Made by a program: the position numbers and the translations under genes. From the NCBI GenBank assembly GCA_028723545.1, contig JAQYER010000007.1:1-16838 (forward strand): a stretch of 16,838 nucleotides of DNA, in the 5' to 3' direction. Numbering within the stretch: position 1 is the stretch's first letter; every line of letters begins with the position of its first letter. The DNA is from Caryophanales bacterium (GTDB taxonomy: Bacteria > Bacillota_I > Bacilli_A > RFN20 > CAG-826). Below, in pieces: positions 1-7,504 of this stretch. The notes beneath the pieces are model-generated. The model made no database searches, was not told where the DNA came from, and was given only the letters and a program-made list of their open reading frames with translations.

Positions 1-1
1 A

Positions 2-553
2 TTTATTAAAACCATTGAAGATTATGATTTTAGTTTTCAACCATCAATAAATAAACATCAAATAATGGATTTATGCACATTAAGGTTCATGGAATTTAAT
101 GAAAATGTATTATTTGTTGGAACTCCAGGAACTGGCAAAACACATTTATCAACATCGATTGGTATTGAAGCGGCAAGAAATAGTAAAAGCACTTATTTTA
201 TAACTTGCAAAGATTTACTGTGGCAGCTTAATAAAGCAGCAAAAGAAAATACATTAGAAAGAAGACTTAAACACTTTTATTCTTATTCTCTTCTTATTAT
301 TGATGAACTTGGTCATGATGTTATAAATGCAGAAGATGCGAATCATCTTTTCCAATTGTTACAAATGAGATATGAAAAGCATTCAACAATAATAACAACA
401 AACTACAACATAAAGGATTGGAATAAGATATTTCCAGATAGTTATAACGAACTTGATGCAATGCTCGATAGATTTTTACATCATGTTCAAATTGTGACTA
501 TTAATGGTAAAAGTTATAGGAGAAAGGATTTATCAGAATATTGGTCTGATTAG
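2..553 (+). CDS. istB: IS21-family transposition helper ATPase IstB (5' partial)
   Basis: The frame is open to the left edge, so the Met at 65 is internal. The upstream codons read FIKTIEDYDFSFQPSINKHQ, the typical IstB stretch just before the AAA+ core. The visible 183 residues compare with about 240-250 in full IstB, so roughly the first 60 are outside the window. Seen: Walker A GTPGTGKT (codons about 40-47 of the visible part), Walker B LLIIDELGHD, sensor-like TTNYN, and the C-terminal LDRFLHHVQIVTINGKSYR block that closes IstB proteins. IstB is the ATP-dependent partner of the IstA transposase and controls target choice and strand transfer. The C-terminus looks complete and ends exactly where the IS end repeats begin. 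istA should lie to the left. The family is confident; whether the element is active cannot be judged. Confidence 0.93.
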   Translation, partial: FIKTIEDYDFSFQPSINKHQIMDLCTLRFMEFNENVLFVGTPGTGKTHLSTSIGIEAARNSKSTYFITCKDLLWQLNKAAKENTLERRLKHFYSYSLLIIDELGHDVINAEDANHLFQLLQMRYEKHSTIITTNYNIKDWNKIFPDSYNELDAMLDRFLHHVQIVTINGKSYRRKDLSEYWSD

Positions 554-575
554 TGGTAAAAAATAAATTGCTTTT
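554..575 (+). repeat. IS end repeat, inner copy
   Basis: This 22-bp unit starts TGGTAAAAAATAAATTG and abuts the istB stop codon. It matches the copy at 578-599 at all but three positions and is offset by 24 bp, close to two helical turns. The arrangement is that of the tandem transposase-binding sites in IS21-family ends. Confidence 0.75.
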
Positions 576-577
576 TT

Positions 578-599
578 TGGTAAAAAATATCTTGCTTTT
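578..599 (+). repeat. IS end repeat, outer copy
   Basis: The second copy starts TGGTAAAAAATATCTTG. It lies four bases before the predicted IS terminus at 603 and would form the outermost transposase-binding site. Confidence 0.75.
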
Positions 600-669
600 A
601 TCAATAAGCCAATGTTTACTTTGTAATGCTCAAGTAAAAGTAGTTAAAACAAAAAAACTAAAAACAACG

Positions 670-688
670 TAATTTAAAGCTAAAATTA
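670..688 (-). terminator. Possible weak terminator of the five-gene unit
   Basis: The stretch 604-721 between the IS end and the last gene of the minus-strand unit has no gene. On the minus strand it contains a 6-bp AT-only stem (TAATTT/AAATTA, loop 7) followed by a T-rich tract (CGTTGTTTTTAGTTTTTTTG). The position is right for ending the operon, but an all-AT stem is weak and could be chance in DNA this AT-rich. Confidence 0.3.
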
Positions 689-721
689 TTTTATTGTCTT
701 TATTGTTATACAAGAAGTTAA

Positions 722-1849
722 TTATTTATTTTCAACTTTCCATTCTGGATGGACTTCATAAACTTTATTAAGTGCGTCTTGATATAATTGTTGTTCAATT
801 TCTTTACGAGCAGGAAGGGCGATTTTCATCGCTTTTTTAATTTTGCTTTGAACATATAATATTTCACCTTGAGATTCATCCAATAATCCAGCAATAAGAA
901 TATATGCTCTTAATGATTCCATAGAAATATCGTTTGAAATAAATCGACGAGTTTTATCATCAACATTTGTATCATAATAATTTCTAGCATCCTCAATTGG
1001 TGAAGTCATAATTTTAATATATAAATATTGAGCGATTAATCTTTGATATGTGGTATTGGAAATTTTGTTTTCCTCATTTAACATTGGCTCAATTATTTTT
1101 GCGGCTTTTTCAAAGTCTTTTGCACCAAGGCACTCATATACAGTCATTAAATTTAAACTTGCAGTGAAGTCAGTAATAATATCAAATAATTTGATTTCTT
1201 CTACTTCTTTTCCTTCTCTTTGAAGGTTTTGGATTCGTAATAATTCATTATATGCTTCGATATTTACTGGATTAGATAAGATTAATGTAAGACGATATCC
1301 ATCAGTTGTTGAATCAAGATGAAACGGAACAAAATTATATAACGCAATCATAGATCCAATAACTAAAACAATGATAGACGCTAACGAAAGAACACGTAAT
1401 GATAGGTGATCCACATCAGCGTTCGCCCCAACTGAATAAAGAACAATACATGTTATTAATTCAACAACATAAAATAAAATTGGAAACCAAATATATGCTT
1501 TTGGATTTGATTTTTCGCTTTTTGGAGATAAGACTGTTTCTCCTGTTAAACCATCAAAGTTTCGAAAACCAAATTTCCATTTACCTAATATTTTATAAAA
1601 GCAAAAACCTAACATGTTGACTGAAACAATGTCATATTTACCAATTTTTCCACCAACAATATGGCCTAATTCAATAATAATAACATTAATTATCAATCCT
1701 AAAACAACTACCAAGATAGTAAAAAGATATGGATTCATGGAAATAGACACTTCAGAAAATAATGGCCTAATTACCAACAATCCTACTAATAACGCTAAAA
1801 CAAGCATTATTGCATAGACAAACAAACTTGCTGCATCTTCTTTTTTCAT
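722..1849 (-). CDS. M50-like (site-2 protease type) membrane protein with degenerate active site
   Basis: 375 residues. Hydrophobic segments lie at about 9-30, 41-60, 118-140 and 152-176, followed by a soluble C-terminal half (about 195-375) of helical, repeat-like character. The end of the second hydrophobic segment reads IIIELGHIVGGKIG. This aligns with the HELGH zinc site of M50-type membrane metalloproteases, and the downstream HLDSTTDGYR (178-186) resembles their third-ligand motif. Glu60, His63 and Asp183 are present, but the first His of HExxH is Ile59, so catalysis as in the family is unlikely. It is the last gene of the unit, with only two bases between the upstream stop and its ATG, and has the clearest ribosome site of the unit. 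It could be a pseudoprotease, a membrane chaperone or a decaying enzyme. The family assignment rests on motifs only and the substrate is unknown. Confidence 0.6.
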   Translation of the reverse strand: MKKEDAASLFVYAIMLVLALLVGLLVIRPLFSEVSISMNPYLFTILVVVLGLIINVIIIELGHIVGGKIGKYDIVSVNMLGFCFYKILGKWKFGFRNFDGLTGETVLSPKSEKSNPKAYIWFPILFYVVELITCIVLYSVGANADVDHLSLRVLSLASIIVLVIGSMIALYNFVPFHLDSTTDGYRLTLILSNPVNIEAYNELLRIQNLQREGKEVEEIKLFDIITDFTASLNLMTVYECLGAKDFEKAAKIIEPMLNEENKISNTTYQRLIAQYLYIKIMTSPIEDARNYYDTNVDDKTRRFISNDISMESLRAYILIAGLLDESQGEILYVQSKIKKAMKIALPARKEIEQQLYQDALNKVYEVHPEWKVENK

Positions 1850-1851
1850 TT

Positions 1852-3033
1852 TTATTCCTCCTCGAGGGCAATATTTAAAATTGATATTATGTCCTCTTTA
1901 TTTAACGGTTTGATCGAGTGGGGACCAACCATACGTGTGCCACCATCAGTTGCCATATCCGCTAACAAAGGAATATCTTCTTTCAAAATGCCTAATTCAG
2001 TTAATTTAGTTGGCATCCCAATCCTTTTAAGATATTGTTCAAAAGATTGTATACCAATAATAGCACTAGAGCTATTATTTTCATAGTTAATATTAAACAC
2101 TTCTTTAGCAAAAAGAATGAATTTAGGTTCATCATATTTATAAACATATTTCATCCAAGCTGGCATTAATACAGATAATCCAGCTCCATGAGCGATTTTA
2201 TTATCAAAACTAGATAAAACGTGTTCGATTTTGTGAATAGTAAACGCTCCATTTTTTCCTAATGAAGTAAACCCGTTATGAGAATAACTAGAATCTAACA
2301 TTAACGCTCCTCTTGCGTCAAAATTGGTTGGATCATTAATGGCTATTTCACCAAATTTCATTGTGTCTTTAATTAATGCTAGAGCAAACGAATCACTAAA
2401 TTCTATTTCTTTACTTGGATTAAAAAATCTTTCGAATGAATGGGAAATAATATCAACCACACCACATCCTGTTTGATATTTATCAACTGAATATGTTAAT
2501 TTTGGATTCAATATTGCAAATTTTGGTCTAACTAAATTTGAATTAAAACCGTTTTTCTTATGTAATTTTTCATTTGAAATTACACACGAATTAGACATTT
2601 CTGAACCAGCCGCTGCAATTGTTAAAATAACTCCAATTGGAAGAGCTTTTGTTGGTTCGGCTTTATATAAATTGAAATCATATGGATCTTTATCGTAATA
2701 ATAATTGGCCGCTACAGATTTGCAAACATCAATAACCGATCCACCACCAATAGCTAAAATACAATCCACTTGATTGTCTTTAGCGATTTTTAAAGCATCG
2801 ATTACATATTTAACATCTGGATTAGCGCTTACTCCGACATATTCATGATGAACGATATTATTTTTATCTAACAACTGACTAATTGTGTCTAATAATCCAC
2901 TTTTTTTAGTGTGATTACCACAAACAATTAATATGTTTTTATATGAAAATTCGCGCAAGACATCAACTATTTGAAGATGTTTATCTTCTCCAAAATAAAT
3001 TTTTGTTGGTAAATAAAAACTAAAATCAATCAT
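1852..3033 (-). CDS. Iron-containing alcohol dehydrogenase (butanol dehydrogenase / YqhD type)
   Basis: 393 residues, the normal length for group III (iron-type) alcohol dehydrogenases. The N-terminal nucleotide-binding half holds the glycine-rich AIGGGSVIDVCK motif (94-105). The metal site in the helical C-terminal half is complete: Asp194 and His198 (GVVDIISHSFE), His267 (IHKIEH) and His282 (AHGAG), in the spacing seen in YqhD/FucO relatives. The C-terminal GGTRMVGPHSIKPLN also fits the butanol-dehydrogenase branch. It would interconvert aldehydes or ketones and alcohols in the cytosol using NAD(P)H, probably for fermentative redox balance or aldehyde detoxification. The exact substrate cannot be read from the sequence. 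An AGAGG ribosome site lies inside the end of the regulator gene and only five bases separate the two genes, so they are probably co-transcribed; the regulator may sense a metabolite related to this enzyme (inference). Confidence 0.88.
   Translation of the reverse strand: MIDFSFYLPTKIYFGEDKHLQIVDVLREFSYKNILIVCGNHTKKSGLLDTISQLLDKNNIVHHEYVGVSANPDVKYVIDALKIAKDNQVDCILAIGGGSVIDVCKSVAANYYYDKDPYDFNLYKAEPTKALPIGVILTIAAAGSEMSNSCVISNEKLHKKNGFNSNLVRPKFAILNPKLTYSVDKYQTGCGVVDIISHSFERFFNPSKEIEFSDSFALALIKDTMKFGEIAINDPTNFDARGALMLDSSYSHNGFTSLGKNGAFTIHKIEHVLSSFDNKIAHGAGLSVLMPAWMKYVYKYDEPKFILFAKEVFNINYENNSSSAIIGIQSFEQYLKRIGMPTKLTELGILKEDIPLLADMATDGGTRMVGPHSIKPLNKEDIISILNIALEEE
1857..1863 (-). promoter_or_regulatory. 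Ribosome binding site for the M50-like gene
   Basis: GAGGAGG lies seven bases before the ATG at 1849 and is formed by the last Glu codons of the alcohol dehydrogenase gene. It supports the chosen start and translational coupling of the two genes. Confidence 0.85.
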
Positions 3034-3038
3034 AAATA

Positions 3039-3557
3039 TTAATCCTCTATTTCTACTGGATAATCAACAGTGAATAAACCCCAAATAATCATTAATCTCT
3101 TGGTTAATAATGAACTTTTTTCTCTTTTTTTGGTTGATATATAATAGCAAAACTCTTTTGAAAACAAATTAGATAGGTATCTATTAATATCGTTTGCGTA
3201 TGGTGTTTTTGCTTTTTTTAAATTTTCACCAATTTTTTTATAAAAATGAGAATAATAAAATTCAATAATTAAATCTTTTGCATATGAATTCATTAAAGAA
3301 TATAAGAATTGAAAATTTTTATTAGTGTATGTAATAGTGTTTTTAATTATTGATTGAATCTTGATTTCATTAGAACGATCGATTTTTTCTTCTAAAATAA
3401 TGGAATTAATTACATCATAAATATCGCGAAAATGATAATAAAAAGTTTGCCTTGGAGTATTAACTTTGTCACACAAAACTTGGACAGTTATTTCCTCTAA
3501 TGGTTTTGTTAATATTAATTCTTTTAATGCTTCACGATATTTAGATTCTGTTTTCAT
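3039..3557 (-). CDS. TetR/AcrR-family transcriptional regulator
   Basis: 172 residues, slightly short for TetR regulators. The N-terminal helix-turn-helix is clear: EEITVQVLCDKVNTPRQTFY (21-40), running into YHFRDIYDVI, with the family's TFYYHF signature. The C-terminal domain (about 60-172) is divergent and rich in Lys, Ile and Tyr, resembling the DhaS-like/TetR_C_8 type. Its ATG overlaps the psuG stop as ATGA (3557-3554), and no Shine-Dalgarno is visible, so translation probably depends on coupling. Lying inside the operon suggests it regulates the unit or a nearby promoter, but I found no convincing palindromic operator upstream of the ATPase gene. Ligand and direction of regulation are unknown. 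Confidence 0.82.
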   Translation of the reverse strand: MKTESKYREALKELILTKPLEEITVQVLCDKVNTPRQTFYYHFRDIYDVINSIILEEKIDRSNEIKIQSIIKNTITYTNKNFQFLYSLMNSYAKDLIIEFYYSHFYKKIGENLKKAKTPYANDINRYLSNLFSKEFCYYISTKKREKSSLLTKRLMIIWGLFTVDYPVEIED

Positions 3558-4453
3558 AATTTTGATAATTCTAAAGCGATTTCTGCTCCTAATTTTGCGT
3601 TATTTAAAACCAATTTAATGTTTGATTCAAGACTATCTCCGTTAGTTAATTCGACAATTGTTTTCAAAAGGAATGGGGTTATGTCTTTACCACTAATTCC
3701 TTTCTCATCAGCCATTTTTAAAGCTTTATCTATAGCGTTATTAATTATTTCTTTATCCATGGCATATTCAGCTGGAATTGGGTTAGAAACAAAAACACCT
3801 CCATCAAGTTTTAAATCTCTTTTAGCTTTTATTATTTGAGCAATTTCAAGAGGGGTATTACATACATTTTCTATTTCTAAACCTGAATTTCTTGTATAAA
3901 AATCGGCAAATTCTTTTGATTGATATGACAATACCGGAACACCTTTTGTTTCTAATATTTCTAATGTTAATTTTAAATCTAAGATGGCTTTTACACCCGC
4001 TGAAACAAGAGTTACATTTGTTCTTTGTAATTCCTCTAAGTCAGCTGATATATCAAATGTTTGTTGGGCTTGGCGATGCGCACCACCACAACCACCGGTA
4101 GCAAAAACTTCAATACCCGCCATTCCAGCAATAATCATTGTAGCAGCAACAGTAGTTGCGCCCCACTTTTTTTGAGCAACGACAATCGGAATATCTCTTC
4201 TTGATACTTTTGCAATGCCTTTTCTTTTACCAAATTGTTCAATTTCATCATGAGTCATACCAACAACAATCTCACCATCAATAATTCCAATTGTGGCAGG
4301 TGTTGCCTGATTTTTGATGATTTCTTCTTCTACTAATAAAGCCGTTTCAACGTTTTTTGGGTAAGGCATACCGTGTGAAATAATTGTTGATTCAAGAGCA
4401 ACAACCGGTAATTTATTTTGAATGGCAAATAATACATCTGGTCTAATTTTCAT
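3554..4453 (-). CDS. psuG: Pseudouridine-5'-phosphate glycosidase
   Basis: 299 residues, close to the usual 300-312. It reversibly cleaves the C-C glycosidic bond of pseudouridine 5'-phosphate to uracil and ribose 5-phosphate. Recognised by VALESTIISHGMPYP (17-32), KVSRRDIP (81-88), ATTVAATM (98-105), FDISADLEEL (132-141) and SAGVKAILD (150-158). By alignment with E. coli PsuG, Lys154 is the Schiff-base lysine, with Glu21, Lys81, His125 and Asp137 lining the site; all are kept. The usual GGIGGVHR loop is GGCGGAHR here. The start has an AAGAGG ribosome site eight bases upstream and overlaps the ATPase gene end by 11 bases. The usual partner, a pseudouridine kinase (psuK), is not in this window, so the phosphorylated substrate must come from elsewhere. 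Confidence 0.95.
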   Translation of the reverse strand: MKIRPDVLFAIQNKLPVVALESTIISHGMPYPKNVETALLVEEEIIKNQATPATIGIIDGEIVVGMTHDEIEQFGKRKGIAKVSRRDIPIVVAQKKWGATTVAATMIIAGMAGIEVFATGGCGGAHRQAQQTFDISADLEELQRTNVTLVSAGVKAILDLKLTLEILETKGVPVLSYQSKEFADFYTRNSGLEIENVCNTPLEIAQIIKAKRDLKLDGGVFVSNPIPAEYAMDKEIINNAIDKALKMADEKGISGKDITPFLLKTIVELTNGDSLESNIKLVLNNAKLGAEIALELSKL

Positions 4454-6956
4454 TTTTAAAACCTCTTTCTAGTTTTTCTTCGATACTCGCTGTATGTTTT
4501 TCTTTTAAACGGTGGAATAAATAAACTAAAGCGGCATAAATAATCATATGAACTCCAATAACTATTAGCATAACCCACCAAGCATAACTATGTAGTTTTT
4601 CATAATAATCACCTATCGAGAACAAACCGCCTTCCAAATGGAACCTTAACACATAGAAGTCAAGAATTACCAAAACGATAGACACAATTGCTAATAACGA
4701 ACACACGATTGCTCGATATGTGTCAAACTTCCAACACACTTTACACATGACAATAAAAGCAAAAATAGTAAAGGAAATAACTGAATAAATAACAAATGCC
4801 TCATCAGGGAGAACATTGCATCTATCTAAAACAAAATAAGTAATTGTCATTGAAGTTTGAATTAAACCAGCTGGAAGTGAGTTAGATATAATTGTGTCCA
4901 AAAATCCGTTTTTAATTTTTCCAGAATTAGGTTGAAGCGATAAAAGGAACGCCCCTATACCAATAAAGATATATTCCCACAAGAACATCATTGGGGTTTG
5001 GAAAGGATAATTTCTTCTTGTGAAAATAAAGAAAAGTGATGTAGTAATAGCGAATACTGTTTTAACCAAAAACAAAGAACACGATCTTTGCAAATTATTA
5101 ATAACTCTTCTTCCTTCACCAACAACATCTGGTAATTTAGAGAAGTCAGAATCTAACATAACCATATGCGAGGCATTTCTTGCGGCGGCTGTTCCACTAG
5201 CCATTGCAATTGAACAATCAGCTTGTTTAAGCGCTAAAATGTCATTAACTCCATCGCCAGTCATTGCAACTTTGTGGCCAATTTGTTTCATTGAAGAAAT
5301 TAATATTTCTTTTTGCTCAGGAGTTACTCGTCCAAAAACAGTGTATTTATTAGCTACTTCGCGAACTTCATCATCGCTCATATTTTCTAATGATATGTAA
5401 TTTGTTGCGTTTTCTACTCCGACTTGCTCAGCAATATAACTGACTGTTCTTGCGTTGTCACCACTAATAACTTTGATAGTGACTCCATTATCTTTAAACC
5501 ATTTGATATTTTTTGAAGCGTCTTTTCGAATATGATCTTCTAAAACAAGAACGCCTATTGGTGTTAATTTTGGTAATTTTTCATCTTTGTTTAATATTTT
5601 ATTAGTTGAAGCAATAATTAACACTCTTAATCCTTTAGATTCATATTGTTCAGTAATTTCTTCAACTTCTTTTAAATTAATATTTAAAAATTCTTTCGCA
5701 CCCAACACAACTGTTTTTCCATTGTCTAATTCGACAGCGGAATATTTATAAGCACTATTAAATGGAATAGATGTTTTATATTGTAAAGGATGGAAACGAT
5801 GATATTCTTTTAAAATTGCTTGTGCGGTAGGGTTTTCATCTTTTGTTGCACATACAATCGTGTAAATTAATTGAGCTAAATCACCTTCACTATTATCTTT
5901 TAATGGAATAATTGAAGAAATTCTCATAGTTCCATCGGTAATTGTTCCTGTTTTATCTAAACATAATGTGTCGACTCTGGCTAAAGATTCGATACAATAC
6001 ATTTCTTGAACCAACACTCTTTTTCGAGATAAATTAATGACTCCTACTGAAAGCGCTACTGAAGTTAATAAGAACATTCCTGATGGAATCATTGAAATTA
6101 ATGAAGTTAAAACTCCTCTAAGATAATCACCCATTGGAACAAGAGGTGGTGTGTCTTTAGTGTAAGCAACTATGAATTTAATAGTCATTATTATTCCAAA
6201 AAGGATAACTACTGAACCAATTAATCTAAATATTGTTCTAATGGATGAAATAATTTCTGATTTAGGTCTTTTAAATTCTTTAGCTTTGTCTTGTAATGTT
6301 TCAGCGTAATTACATATTCCAACCGATGTTGCTTGACACTTTGCGTGTCCACCAACAACAAAGGTTCCAGAATAAATTTGATCTCCAGGATGTTTAGAAA
6401 TAATTAAAGACTCGCCAGTTAATAAAGATTCATTAACTTCTAATATTCCTTCTTTAACAATTCCATCAACACCGATTTGATCACCGCTTTTATAAATAAC
6501 GATATCGCTTAAAACAATATCATCAACACTGATCTCAATTTCTTTTCCGTTTCTTAACACTAGGCTTTTTGGATTAGAAACAACAATTAATTGATTACAC
6601 AGTTTTCTCGCACGAAAATCCTGAATCAAACCAATAATAATATTACATAATAAAATTCCCAAAAATAAACAATCACGGAAAGTATCAAACGCTGATTTTT
6701 TATCAATTACAACATCAACATAAATATAAATTATTCCAATAACAATTAATAAAATATTAAAAAAAGATAACAAATTATCTTTGATAATATCTTTAATTGT
6801 CTTTGATGATCTTTTCGGGGTTTTATTTGTTAAACCATCATTAACTCTAGATTGAATTTGTTCTTCATTTAAACCAGAAGAAAGATCAATTTCCATTTTT
6901 GGAGCGTTATCGATTTTTTGTTTAAATTCTTCAAAATTTTTGCGTTCAAAAACCAT
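4443..6956 (-). CDS. P-type cation-transporting ATPase, CtpE-like
   Basis: 837 residues. Actuator-domain TGES is at 180-183, the phosphorylation motif DKTGT at 334-338, the nucleotide domain at about 345-490, and hinge motifs at 498-500 (SGD) and 566-572 (TGDGVND). Membrane segments flank these at about 62-82, 95-112, 244-264, 281-308, and six C-terminal segments from about 626 to 815. The TM4 motif is MIPSGM (289-294) instead of the acidic IPEGL of Ca/Na/K pumps, and TM6 ends in FLLSLQPN. Together with VLVQEMYCIESLARVDTLCLDKTG this resembles the CtpE branch, whose mycobacterial member is reported to import calcium. The ion here is not established. It heads the five-gene unit. No Shine-Dalgarno precedes the ATG, and an extended -10 sits eight bases upstream, suggesting a leaderless message. 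A start at Met21 (6896) also lacks an SD. Confidence 0.9.
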   Translation of the reverse strand: MVFERKNFEEFKQKIDNAPKMEIDLSSGLNEEQIQSRVNDGLTNKTPKRSSKTIKDIIKDNLLSFFNILLIVIGIIYIYVDVVIDKKSAFDTFRDCLFLGILLCNIIIGLIQDFRARKLCNQLIVVSNPKSLVLRNGKEIEISVDDIVLSDIVIYKSGDQIGVDGIVKEGILEVNESLLTGESLIISKHPGDQIYSGTFVVGGHAKCQATSVGICNYAETLQDKAKEFKRPKSEIISSIRTIFRLIGSVVILFGIIMTIKFIVAYTKDTPPLVPMGDYLRGVLTSLISMIPSGMFLLTSVALSVGVINLSRKRVLVQEMYCIESLARVDTLCLDKTGTITDGTMRISSIIPLKDNSEGDLAQLIYTIVCATKDENPTAQAILKEYHRFHPLQYKTSIPFNSAYKYSAVELDNGKTVVLGAKEFLNINLKEVEEITEQYESKGLRVLIIASTNKILNKDEKLPKLTPIGVLVLEDHIRKDASKNIKWFKDNGVTIKVISGDNARTVSYIAEQVGVENATNYISLENMSDDEVREVANKYTVFGRVTPEQKEILISSMKQIGHKVAMTGDGVNDILALKQADCSIAMASGTAAARNASHMVMLDSDFSKLPDVVGEGRRVINNLQRSCSLFLVKTVFAITTSLFFIFTRRNYPFQTPMMFLWEYIFIGIGAFLLSLQPNSGKIKNGFLDTIISNSLPAGLIQTSMTITYFVLDRCNVLPDEAFVIYSVISFTIFAFIVMCKVCWKFDTYRAIVCSLLAIVSIVLVILDFYVLRFHLEGGLFSIGDYYEKLHSYAWWVMLIVIGVHMIIYAALVYLFHRLKEKHTASIEEKLERGFKNEN

Positions 6957-6964
6957 ACTTTTTT

Positions 6965-6973
6965 ATTGTATCA
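6965..6973 (-). promoter_or_regulatory. Extended -10 promoter of the ATPase-psuG-tetR-adh unit
   Basis: On the minus strand TGATACAAT is an extended -10 element (TGn plus TACAAT), eight bases before the ATPase ATG, so transcription would begin one to three bases before the start codon. No good -35 is visible. It lies just beyond the tadA terminator, where a new promoter is needed. Confidence 0.55.
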
Positions 6974-7003
6974 TTAAAATAATAATTGTGTTTGAATATT
7001 TAT

Positions 7004-7036
7004 AAAAAAGACATCATAAATTTATTTAGATGTCTT
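7004..7036 (-). terminator. Intrinsic terminator of tadA
   Basis: On the minus strand an 8-bp stem, AAGACATC/GATGTCTT, with a 13-base loop is followed by a T-run. The 5' arm (7029-7036) is built from the last codons of tadA (Ile-Lys-Thr-Ser), so the stop codon falls in the loop. Confidence 0.75.
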
Positions 7037-7495
7037 GATGCGTTTCTTTTTAAAATAATCACTTACAAGAGATGAACATTCTTTTTCTAATACACCAGAA
7101 GTGATTTCTGCTTGGTGATTTAAATTTGGTTGCTCGAATAAATTATAAGATGAGCCTAACGCTCCACCTTTAAAATCTTTAGCCCCGTATACAATTCTTT
7201 TCATTCTAGTCCAAAGAATCGTTCCAGCACACATCGAACAAGGTTCAATTGTGACATATATAGTCGCGTCAATTAGCCTCCATGAAGATATTTTTTTGCA
7301 AGCTTTTCTAATTGCATCTATTTCAGCGTGCATAGTTGGATCGTTTGTTTTTTCCCGCTTATTGTATCCTCTAGAAATTATTTTATCATTTAAAACAATG
7401 ACCGCCCCAATTGGAACTTCGTCTATTTTTTCTGCCTTCTTGGCTTGCTTAATTGCCTCAAGCATATATTTTTCATCTTTTGTATATTTTTTCAT
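7022..7495 (-). CDS. tadA: tRNA(Arg) adenosine-34 deaminase
   Basis: 157 residues, the normal size. TadA converts A34 of tRNA-Arg(ACG) to inosine, letting one tRNA read CGU, CGC and CGA. The zinc site is intact: HAE at 56-58 (His ligand and proton-shuttle Glu) and PCSMC at 85-89 (two Cys ligands). EVPIGAVIV (26-34) and the C-terminal NHQAEITSGVLEKEC also match TadA rather than cytidine or guanine deaminases. The N-terminus (MKKYTKDEKYMLEAIKQA) aligns with B. subtilis TadA, so the ATG at 7495 is probably right. It lies only nine bases after the SRP RNA 3' end, without a Shine-Dalgarno. Transcription may be read-through from the SRP RNA promoter or from a promoter inside the RNA gene. Confidence 0.95.
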   Translation of the reverse strand: MKKYTKDEKYMLEAIKQAKKAEKIDEVPIGAVIVLNDKIISRGYNKREKTNDPTMHAEIDAIRKACKKISSWRLIDATIYVTIEPCSMCAGTILWTRMKRIVYGAKDFKGGALGSSYNLFEQPNLNHQAEITSGVLEKECSSLVSDYFKKKRIKTSK

Positions 7496-7504
7496 AAAAA
7501 TAAA

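Larger units (their letters stand above)
554..603 (+). mobile_element. Right terminal region of an IS21-family insertion sequence
   Basis: Directly after the istB stop are two near-identical 22-bp direct repeats and then the sequence TTATCA. IS21-type elements end in CA on the right (TG on the left) and carry several copies of the transposase-binding repeat at each end, so the IS boundary is probably 603. Read inward, the terminal inverted repeat would begin TGATAAAAGCAAGA. The left end is not in the window, so neither the matching inverted repeat nor the target duplication (expected 4-8 bp starting at 604, ATAAGCCA) can be confirmed. Confidence 0.65.

Noticed and set aside
65..67. Met at 65 as the start of IstB
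   Set aside because: The frame is open to the left edge and the upstream codons match conserved IstB sequence.
604..721. Small gene or RNA between the IS end and the M50-like gene
   Set aside because: There is no open frame with a ribosome site and no strong fold; only a weak AT-only stem with a T-rich tail is seen.
5020..5400. Plus-strand 126-codon frame opposite the P-type ATPase
   Set aside because: It is antisense to the DKTGT/GDGVND-bearing gene, has no recognisable domain, and reflects low TAA/TAG density on the reverse of a conserved gene.
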